DNA of 47,864 nt from contig JAAYCJ010000269.1 of assembly GCA_012729815.1 (NCBI GenBank), positions 1-47,864 on the forward strand, read 5' to 3'. Numbering within the stretch: position 1 is the stretch's first letter; every line of letters begins with the position of its first letter. The position numbers and the translations under genes are program-made. The notes beneath the pieces were generated by a model. It was not told where the DNA came from. It saw only the letters and a program-made list of their open reading frames with translations, and made no database searches. Source of the DNA: Phycisphaerae bacterium. Its GTDB lineage: Bacteria > Planctomycetota > Phycisphaerae > JAAYCJ01. This document shows positions 42,425 to 47,864 of this stretch, in pieces.

Positions 42425-43462
42425 ATGCAACAGCGGCTCTACCGCATTCTGGACGCGAACCTGAACCGGGCCCGCGAGGCGTTGCGGGTCATTGAGGAGT
42501 TCTTCCGGTTCGTCCGCGACGACCGCGAGGTTTCCATCCGCGTGAAGCAACTTCGTCACGCCCTCAACGAAATCGCCGATCGGGTGGGCCGTGAGAAACT
42601 GCTGGCCGCCCGCGACTCGCTGGCCGACGTCGGCCGCGACATTCCCAGCCCGAGTCTCGACGGGCGCACCGGGCCGCGCCCGGTGGCCGCCGCCTCGTTC
42701 AAGCGCCTCCAGGAGGCGCTTCGCGCCATCGAGGAATACGCCGCGCCGATCGATCCGCAGATTTCCGCCATCGCTGCGCGCTTGCGTTTTGAGGCCTACG
42801 ACCTGGAAAAGCAGATCATGACCGCCGCCGCCGCCGCGAGGTTCGGAGCCGTCCGGCTCTATCTGCTGATCGGATCGGACCTCTGCCCGCCGCCGCGGAT
42901 GATCGCGCTGGTTCCGGAACTGCTGGCGGCGGGCGTCGATTGCCTCCAGCTTCGCGAAAAGCACCTTTCGGATCGTCAGACTTACGACCTGTCCCAACGC
43001 CTCGCCGAACACTGCCACGCCGCGGGCGAACTGTTCATTGTCAACGACCGGGCCGATCTGGCCGCCGCCGTCGGCGCCGACGGCCTGCACCTGGGCCAGG
43101 ACGATCTGCCGCTGAAGACCGCCCGAACGCTTTGCCCGAACGCGATTATCGGACTGAGCACGCACAACCTCGACCAGGTCGCCGCCGCGATCGACCAGCG
43201 GCCGGACTACATCGCCGTCGGGCCCGCCTTCGCCACCGCCACCAAACCCCACGAACCAGTCGCCGGGCTCGCGTTCATTCGTCAAGCCGTCGAACGTCTC
43301 GACGCCGCGGGCATCGACCATGTCGCCATCGGCGGGATCACCCTCGAGAACCTCGATCAGCTTCGGGCCGCCGGCGTCCGACGCATCGCCGTGGCCGCCG
43401 CCGTCCTCAAGTCGCCCGATCCCGTCGACGCCGCCCGCCGGCTGGCCGCCGCCCTCGGTTGA
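42425..43462 (+). CDS. thiE: Thiamine-phosphate synthase with N-terminal extension
   Basis: A 345-residue protein. Residues 1-130 form the helical ThiD2-type domain seen before ThiE in cyanobacteria and planctomycetes (YRILDANLNRAREALRVIEEFFRF). Residues 140-345 are the ThiE TIM barrel: LLAAGVDCLQLREKHLSD (pyrophosphate-binding region), FIVNDRADLAAAVGADGLHLGQDDLP, GLSTHN, YIAVGPAFATATKP and HVAIGGI. ThiE joins HMP-pyrophosphate and THZ-phosphate to thiamine phosphate. ATG 42425 begins 12 bases after the preceding stop with only a weak ribosome site, suggesting it relies on coupling. It ends nine bases from the convergent DUF502 stop. Confidence 0.94.
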   Translation: MQQRLYRILDANLNRAREALRVIEEFFRFVRDDREVSIRVKQLRHALNEIADRVGREKLLAARDSLADVGRDIPSPSLDGRTGPRPVAAASFKRLQEALRAIEEYAAPIDPQISAIAARLRFEAYDLEKQIMTAAAAARFGAVRLYLLIGSDLCPPPRMIALVPELLAAGVDCLQLREKHLSDRQTYDLSQRLAEHCHAAGELFIVNDRADLAAAVGADGLHLGQDDLPLKTARTLCPNAIIGLSTHNLDQVAAAIDQRPDYIAVGPAFATATKPHEPVAGLAFIRQAVERLDAAGIDHVAIGGITLENLDQLRAAGVRRIAVAAAVLKSPDPVDAARRLAAALG

Positions 43463-43471
43463 CCGTCCGCC

Positions 43472-44101
43472 TCAGCGGCGCTCCCGCTCCGCCGGCAGTA
43501 CCGGATTCGTCGGCTCCTTCTTGCTCGACATCGCCGCGGTCAAGGTGAACCGCATTGCATCCTCGATCGTCATGTCCACCTCGCGCACCGCCGACCGCGG
43601 CACCATCACGGTATACCCTCCCATCTGGTAGCTCATGGGCAGATACACCGCGATCGTGTCCTCGCCGCCCACCCCCGCCGGCACGTCCGAGAAGTCCTCC
43701 CGCGTGACCATCCCGACCAGGCTCGCCCGGCCGTTCTCGAAATCCACCATCACCACCCGGTTGAACTCCTTCTTCTTCGACGAATCGAAGAACGTCATCA
43801 GGTCCCGCACCGACCCGTACAGCGACTTGACCAGCGGGATCCGCTGAAACGTCCGCTCGCCCACCCGGAACATCCGCTGGACGATCCACGCCTGCAGCAG
43901 CAGCCCCACCAGCAGGATCAGCACCACCCCCGCCACCAGCCCCATCCCCCGCACGTAGAACCTCTCTCCCAGAGCCTGGAGCAGGAACCCTCCTAACAAA
44001 GACTCCGCCTTGACCGCCAGCCAGTACAGCACCGCCACCGTCACCGCCAGCGGCACCACCGCCACCAACCCGCGAATGAAGATACGGCTGAGCTTTTTCA
44101 T
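43472..44101 (-). CDS. DUF502 family membrane protein
   Basis: A 209-residue protein with two membrane helices (about 8-30 and 53-75) and a C-terminal soluble domain. RIFIRGLVAVVPLAVTVAVL at the start, RIPLVKSLYGSVRDL after the second helix, and YLPMSYQMGGYTVMVPRSAV near the end are the DUF502 hallmarks. The family is widespread in bacteria and also found in plant COV1 proteins; its molecular function is unknown. AAAGGA lies eight bases before the ATG at 44101. It is transcribed divergently from aspartokinase. Confidence 0.92.
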   Translation of the reverse strand: MKKLSRIFIRGLVAVVPLAVTVAVLYWLAVKAESLLGGFLLQALGERFYVRGMGLVAGVVLILLVGLLLQAWIVQRMFRVGERTFQRIPLVKSLYGSVRDLMTFFDSSKKKEFNRVVMVDFENGRASLVGMVTREDFSDVPAGVGGEDTIAVYLPMSYQMGGYTVMVPRSAVREVDMTIEDAMRFTLTAAMSSKKEPTNPVLPAERERR

Positions 44102-44320
44102 GACCCGGTCCTTTCCCGATTCGCCCGGCCCCGTCTGTCACCCTCAGCCGGGCCCCACGTGTAATCTTCCTCCGCCCAAGGCCCCGTTTCAATCGCAAAT
44201 CCGGACACCCCGCCATGGCAGCCCGCGCCGCCGCCTTCCCGCCACCTGATCCGCCTAAGTTTTCCTTGACGGATTTGCCGAAAAAACATATAGTAAATCC
44301 ATACGCGTTCGGAGAAGTCC
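44102..44320. other. Divergent intergenic region between DUF502 and the aspartokinase leader
   Basis: With the leader that follows, 408 bases separate the two protein genes. The part up to about 44265 shows no gene and only a weak minus-strand promoter candidate for the DUF502 gene. The rest holds the aspartokinase promoter and the start of its leader RNA. Confidence 0.4.
44266..44294 (+). promoter_or_regulatory. Promoter of the aspartokinase gene
   Basis: TTGACG (44266-44271, 5 of 6), exactly 17 bases, TATAGT (44289-44294, 5 of 6). The start site would be near 44301, giving a leader of about 210 bases before the aspartokinase ATG. Confidence 0.75.
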
Positions 44321-44425
44321 ATGCGGAGCCGGAACAAACAGACGGGCAAATCGACCACGTCGGGCATGAAAACGACGACGGATCGGGCCTGGTCTGCGAC
44401 CGGCTCGGCTCTGCGGCCTTCCTAG
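44321..44425 (+). CDS. Putative attenuator leader peptide, Thr/Lys-rich
   Basis: A 34-codon frame begins with ATG at 44321, six bases after GGAG (44311-44314), and only about 20 bases from the inferred transcription start. It ends at TAG 44423-44425. Seven of 34 residues are Thr (positions 8, 12, 13, 18, 19, 20, 27) and three are Lys; codons 17-20 read Lys-Thr-Thr-Thr. Aspartokinase leads to Thr, Lys and Met, so a ribosome pausing at these codons could sense Thr or Lys supply, like the E. coli thr leader. An internal Met (codon 16) is a second possible start. The frame contains the 5' arm of the antiterminator. Translation is inferred from the strong start signals. Confidence 0.6.
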   Translation: MRSRNKQTGKSTTSGMKTTTDRAWSATGSALRPS

Positions 44426-44457
44426 ACCGCGAACGAACCGAAAAGCAGATCAGGCCC
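44385..44457 (+). promoter_or_regulatory. Antiterminator helix in the aspartokinase leader
   Basis: GGGCCTGGTCTGC (44385-44397) pairs with GCAGATCAGGCCC (44445-44457): 13 consecutive pairs, only one a G-U wobble. The 3' arm overlaps the 5' arm of the terminator (44453-44460), so the two cannot coexist. A shorter competing stem pairs 44390-44396 with 44423-44429, across the leader stop codon. Confidence 0.7.
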
Positions 44458-44485
44458 AGGTGCGACATTCGCCCTGGGCTTTTTT
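44453..44485 (+). terminator. Intrinsic terminator (attenuator) ahead of aspartokinase
   Basis: GCCCAGG (44454-44460) pairs with CCTGGGC (44473-44479); inside, GCG (44462-44464) pairs with CGC (44470-44472), loop ACATT. Six T follow directly (44480-44485). It lies 25 bases before the aspartokinase ATG and would end transcription early unless the antiterminator forms. Confidence 0.85.
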
Positions 44486-44509
44486 CTTGGGTATATCGAG
44501 GAGAACGAC

Positions 44510-45898
44510 ATGAACGTGCAGTCCCGGGCAAACGGTTTGAAGGTCTCGAAGTTCGGCGGCACCTCTCTGGCCACCGCTGAGATGATCCGGAAGGTCTGCG
44601 ACATCGTCGTCGCCGATCCCCAGCGGCGGCTGATCGTCGTCTCGGCCCCGGGCAAACGCACGAAGACCGACGTCAAGGTCACCGACCTGCTGATCGCCTG
44701 CGCCCAGGGCCAACTGACCGCCGGATCGGCTGAGAAGGAATTCAACGACCTGGTCGCCCGCTATCGCGAGATCGTCGAGGGTCTGCGGATGGACGACGCG
44801 GTCGTCGGCGAGATCGCCGCCGACCTGCGGCAGCGGATCGCCGCCGACGTCTCCTCGCCCGAGAAGTTTACCGACCAGCTCAAAGCCGCCGGCGAAGACC
44901 ACGCCGCCCGTCTGGTCGCGGCCTACCTCCGCTCCCGCGGGACCGACGCCCACTACGTCAGCCCCAAAGACGCCGGGCTCCTGCTCTCCGACGAGTACGG
45001 CAACGCCCAGGTTCTCCCGCAATCCTACGAGAACCTCCGCAAGGCCCTCGTCGGCGCGCCGGGCATCACGATCTTCCCGGGCTTTTTCGGCTATTCGCCC
45101 GCCGGCGATCTGGTCACCTTCCCGCGCGGCGGGTCCGATATCACCGGGGCGATCCTGGCCGCGGCGGTCAACGCCGACCTTTACGAAAACTTCACCGACG
45201 TCGACTCGGTGTTCTCCGCAAGTCCCGTCGTCGTCGATAATCCCAGAGCCATCACCAAGGTCTCGTACCGCGAGATGCGCGAACTGTCGTACGCCGGTTT
45301 CGGCGTCTTCCACGCCGAGGCCCTCGCGCCGGTGGTAAAGGCGGGCATTCCCGTCTGCATCAAGAACACCAACAACCCCTCCGCTCCCGGCACCATGATC
45401 GTCCCTCAGCGCGACAACGGCAACGGCCCCGCCGTCGGCATCGCCGCCGACCGCGGCTTCTGCTCCATCTTCGTCAGCAAGTACCTGATGAACCGCGAGG
45501 TCGGCTTCGGCCGAAAGCTCCTCCAGATCCTCGAAGAGGAGCGACTCTCCTATGAGCACACCCCTTCGGGCATCGACAACATCTCTGTGATCCTCGGCGA
45601 GAAGCAGTTCACCGCTGAGAAGGAGGCCCGCGTCGTTGCCCGCATCCGCGGCGAGCTCGGAGCCGACGAGGTGTCCGTCGAACGCGGCCTGGCCCTGATT
45701 ATGGTAGTCGGCGAGGGCATGCGGCGCCGCGTCGGCGTGGCCGACCGCGCCACCGCCGCCTTCGCCCGCGCCAAGGTCAACATCGAGATGATCAACCAGG
45801 GCTCCTCCGAGGTCTCCATGATGTTCGGCGTCAAAGCCGACGAAGCCGACAACGCCGTCCGCGCCCTCTATCAGGAGTTCTTCGAGAATCACCGTTAG
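44510..45898 (+). CDS. lysC: Aspartate kinase
   Basis: A 462-residue aspartokinase. KFGGTS at residues 14-19 is the family signature (catalytic Lys and ATP site). FPRGGSDITGAILAAAV and DLYENFTDVDSVFSASP form the Asp/ATP site, and KVSYREMRELSYAGFGVFHAEALAPV completes the kinase domain. From about 315 there are two ACT domains (ISVILGEKQF; VEMINQGSSEVSMMFGV-type end reading IEMINQGSSEVSMMFGV), the allosteric sites for Lys or Thr. It phosphorylates aspartate, the first step to Lys, Thr and Met. A GGAG six bases before ATG 44510 supports the start. Control by a leader attenuator is likely. The APH-fold gene follows after 20 bases. Confidence 0.96.
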   Translation: MNVQSRANGLKVSKFGGTSLATAEMIRKVCDIVVADPQRRLIVVSAPGKRTKTDVKVTDLLIACAQGQLTAGSAEKEFNDLVARYREIVEGLRMDDAVVGEIAADLRQRIAADVSSPEKFTDQLKAAGEDHAARLVAAYLRSRGTDAHYVSPKDAGLLLSDEYGNAQVLPQSYENLRKALVGAPGITIFPGFFGYSPAGDLVTFPRGGSDITGAILAAAVNADLYENFTDVDSVFSASPVVVDNPRAITKVSYREMRELSYAGFGVFHAEALAPVVKAGIPVCIKNTNNPSAPGTMIVPQRDNGNGPAVGIAADRGFCSIFVSKYLMNREVGFGRKLLQILEEERLSYEHTPSGIDNISVILGEKQFTAEKEARVVARIRGELGADEVSVERGLALIMVVGEGMRRRVGVADRATAAFARAKVNIEMINQGSSEVSMMFGVKADEADNAVRALYQEFFENHR

Positions 45899-45918
45899 CC
45901 GACGTTGCGGGAGGCCGC

Positions 45919-46962
45919 GTGGCCGCGGAAACGACGAAAGCCGAACTGAACGCCGAACAGGCACGCAGACTGCTCGCGCCGATCGGAGCGGTCGCGATCG
46001 AATCCATCGAACGCCTCGAATCGATCAACACCGTCTTCCGCATCGCCACCGCCGGTCACGGCGTCTACTACGCCAAGTTCCACACCGCCCGCTGGTACGC
46101 CGATCAGCCGGACACGTTCTTCGTCGTCAATCGCGAGTGCGCCGTGCCCGCCCTGCTGCGGAAGTTCGGCCTCGCCCTGCCGTACCCAAGCTGGGGTGAG
46201 TACACCCGCGGCATCGTGCCGCGATCCGTCTTCCTCTGCGGCGATCTGGGCGGTACGGCTGCGCCCGACGCCATCCTCGCCCATCCCGACCAGGCCGACG
46301 ACATCCTCCGGGCCCTCGGCCGATACCTTCGCCGCCTCCACTCCATCGAATTCTCGCTGCCCGGCCTGATCGAACCTGCCCACGCCGAATTCGCCCAGCC
46401 GGGCCAACCCGTTCCGCCCGTTTACGCCTGGCCGTTTCTCGCCGATCCCGCCGCAGCCGACCAAGCCGACGCCCTGCAGAAGGTCCCGGAAGCCCAGACC
46501 GCCGGCGCCCTCACCGCCGAAACCGCCGCAAGTCTGAAACGCCTGCTGGCCGACATGGCCCAGATCGTCCGACCCTTCTACCACCCGCCGCACTTTGCCG
46601 TCGGCAACTGCCATGTCCACCATTTCCACGTCGAGCGCACCGCCGCCGGCTGGAGCGTTCGCGGTTTCTACGACTTCGAAGGCGCCCGCGCCGGCAATCC
46701 GCTGATGGACTTGGTCGGTATCGAGGACACCCTCGCTCCGCGTCTGCGATCCTTCGCCTGGCGCAAGCCCTTTTACGAAGGCTACGGCGGCTGGCCGCCG
46801 CTGCAGGCGTTCAAGATGCAACTGATCGCCGACGCCCTCCTGTCCTACCGCACCCGTCCACCCGGCCGCCGCATCCCCGACCACCTCTGGTTCGACACCC
46901 AGTGGCCCAGACTCATCGCCGCCCAATCCTGGTCCGACCTGACCTGGTACCCAACCGAGTGA
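45919..46962 (+). CDS. APH-fold phosphotransferase-like protein with altered catalytic loop
   Basis: A 347-residue protein of the aminoglycoside phosphotransferase/choline-kinase fold. The N-lobe has YYAKFHTARWY with a candidate ATP-binding Lys. LGRYLRRLHSI precedes the catalytic region. Where the family has H-G-D-L-H-x-x-N, this protein reads G-N-C-H-V-H-H-F-H (about residues 228-236): the base Asp is Asn and the metal-binding Asn is His. The following FYDFEGARAGNPLMDLV keeps the DxD/DFE-like metal Asp. It may be an inactive or altered kinase. Start is GTG 45919 after GGGAGG. The 20-base gap suggests cotranscription with aspartokinase; substrate unknown. Confidence 0.75.
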   Translation: MAAETTKAELNAEQARRLLAPIGAVAIESIERLESINTVFRIATAGHGVYYAKFHTARWYADQPDTFFVVNRECAVPALLRKFGLALPYPSWGEYTRGIVPRSVFLCGDLGGTAAPDAILAHPDQADDILRALGRYLRRLHSIEFSLPGLIEPAHAEFAQPGQPVPPVYAWPFLADPAAADQADALQKVPEAQTAGALTAETAASLKRLLADMAQIVRPFYHPPHFAVGNCHVHHFHVERTAAGWSVRGFYDFEGARAGNPLMDLVGIEDTLAPRLRSFAWRKPFYEGYGGWPPLQAFKMQLIADALLSYRTRPPGRRIPDHLWFDTQWPRLIAAQSWSDLTWYPTE

Positions 46963-47039
46963 CCAGCCTCAACCACGGGCATCGCTCATCCATTCCGTGG
47001 CAACAAGTGCTCAGAAATGTCCACTTCCTGCAACGAGAA

Positions 47040-47864
47040 TCAGCCAGCCACATACGGCGGCTCGTACAGCTTGCGGATATCGTCGATGCTGTGCCGGATC
47101 ATGGCCAGACGCTCCAAGCCGATGCCGAAGGCCACACCGTTCACCCGCCCGGGGTCGAATCCAACCGCCCTCAACGTCTGCGGTTGAAGCAGTCCGCAGC
47201 CGGCGATGTCACGCCACGTTCCCGCCACCTTCACGAACACCTCATATCCTTCCTGCACGAACCCGCCGAACGTGCACTCGGTCCAACGCAGTTCCGTCGG
47301 CCCGACCGACGCCGCCACCACCCGTTCCAGGGTTTCCTTGAGCTGCCGCACATTCACACCCGCTTCGATCCGGATACCGTCGACCTGGTGGTGCATCTTC
47401 AAATGCGTGGCGTCCTCAGGATCCGGGCGGAAGACCCGTCCCGCCGCCATCAATCGGACCGGAGCCTGACGGCTGCGGACCGCCGCCAGCGTCGTCACCG
47501 TCATTTGCGTTCGAAGCGCCGTCTGATCGTCCAGATGGTACGTCCGGTCCAGGTCCTCGCGCACCACCGCCAGTTCGGACCGATCGACTACCTCCGATCC
47601 TTCGATCACCTCATAATCCGGTAGCGCACGGCGGATCAGGTCCCACGCCTCGCGCACCGGATGGCCCGGAATCTCCAGCGGCCGAGGGCGAGCGAGCAAC
47701 TGCTCGATCACCCGTTTGGAGAACCGTTCGTCCGGCGCGTTGTCTTTGATCGTCTTTTCCACCATCGTCATCATCCTTTCCTTCAGTTGCACCCTTGCCG
47801 CGTGAAGACGGTTGTTCACTGTGGTCACCGGCACTTCCAGAAAATCCGCGATCTCCTTCTGCGA
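47040..47864 (-). CDS. Sigma-70 region 4 fused to phenylalanyl-tRNA synthetase alpha-like core (5' end beyond window)
   Basis: The frame is open from the right edge to a stop at 47040-47042, giving 274 residues. The first 40 (KEIADFLEVPVTTVNNRLHA, then ARVQLKERMMTMV) are the helix-turn-helix and tail of sigma-70 region 4. After a linker comes a class II synthetase core of PheS type: RPLEIPGHPVREAWDLIRRAL, LRTQMTVTTL, LMAAGRVFRPDPEDATHLKM then HHQVDG (motif 2), DIAGCGLLQPQTL and FGIGLERLAMIRHSIDDIR (motif 3). The usual NFDALN..HPAR segment and the N-terminal coiled coil are absent. PheS normally needs PheT; none is visible. An internal ATG cluster behind AAGGAAAGG (about 47770-47780) could also start the synthetase part alone. 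Confidence 0.8.
   Translation of the reverse strand, partial: SQKEIADFLEVPVTTVNNRLHAARVQLKERMMTMVEKTIKDNAPDERFSKRVIEQLLARPRPLEIPGHPVREAWDLIRRALPDYEVIEGSEVVDRSELAVVREDLDRTYHLDDQTALRTQMTVTTLAAVRSRQAPVRLMAAGRVFRPDPEDATHLKMHHQVDGIRIEAGVNVRQLKETLERVVAASVGPTELRWTECTFGGFVQEGYEVFVKVAGTWRDIAGCGLLQPQTLRAVGFDPGRVNGVAFGIGLERLAMIRHSIDDIRKLYEPPYVAG

Noticed and set aside
44301-44480. Lysine riboswitch or T-box as the aspartokinase control element
   Set aside because: I could not find the T-box core sequence or the multi-helix lysine aptamer pattern, and the leader is short for a lysine riboswitch; the leader frame plus competing helices explain the region better. A covariance-model search would settle it.
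46973-47000. Possible terminator CCACGG...CCGTGG between the convergent APH-like and sigma-PheS genes
   Set aside because: Only six pairs with a 16-base loop and no T tract on either strand.

Overview
This 47.9 kb window is GC-rich bacterial chromosome, densely coded on both strands. I saw no insertion sequence, phage gene, CRISPR array or rRNA. The gene mix suggests a planctomycete-like (PVC superphylum) organism, possibly Phycisphaerae. The supporting genes are a uroporphyrinogen-decarboxylase paralogue beside a class II aldolase, a neutral-ceramidase-like protein, an atypical CX4CH cytochrome-type protein, a large InlB-repeat/RCC1 lipoprotein, and ThiE with an N-terminal extension. This placement is inferred from protein character, not from a marker gene. 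Promoters look like ordinary sigma-70 sites: many have TTGNNN, 17 bases, then a close match to TATAAT.

Layout. 1-5.3 kb: a secreted glycosidase (cut by the left edge) behind its GntR/LacI-type regulator, divergent from a UroD-like protein and a class II aldolase; this looks like a sugar-responsive locus. 5.4-10.6 kb: a HEAT-repeat lipoprotein, a membrane-anchored unknown, a B12-binding radical SAM protein, and an ABC ATPase/permease pair. 10.6-14 kb: a truncated flavoprotein remnant, a YbdK-type ligase, an M20 amidohydrolase, a NYN/PIN-domain protein and tRNA-Tyr. 14-19.9 kb, minus strand: a ferredoxin-tailed aldo/keto reductase, a peptide-type binding protein, a single DppB-type permease, a Gfo/Idh oxidoreductase and a SpoU methyltransferase. 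20-30.6 kb, minus strand: a 1572-residue repeat lipoprotein, an M20 dipeptidase, a ceramidase-like hydrolase and a MASE1/PAS histidine kinase. 31-35.3 kb: a DUF4097-like lipoprotein, DNA polymerase IV, a GH1 beta-glucosidase and a small membrane protein. 35.6-43.5 kb, plus strand: a nucleotidyltransferase-sugar kinase fusion, an AMMECR1 protein, a membrane-anchored unknown, a xylulokinase-type kinase, the CX4CH protein and ThiE. 43.5-47.9 kb: a DUF502 membrane protein, aspartokinase behind a clear attenuator, an APH-fold protein and, cut by the right edge, a fusion of sigma-70 region 4 with a phenylalanyl-tRNA synthetase alpha-like core.

Three points deserve most attention. The first is the sigma region 4-PheS fusion at the right edge. 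The second is the aspartokinase leader: consensus-like promoter, a Thr/Lys-rich 34-codon reading frame with a Shine-Dalgarno, a 13-bp antiterminator helix and an overlapping intrinsic terminator. The third is a dyad lying exactly between the -35 and -10 boxes of dinB, which fits an SOS-type operator. The carbohydrate genes (two glycosidases, aldolase, xylulokinase-type kinase, kinase-nucleotidyltransferase fusion, Gfo/Idh and AKR oxidoreductases) point to a heterotroph using plant or algal polysaccharides.
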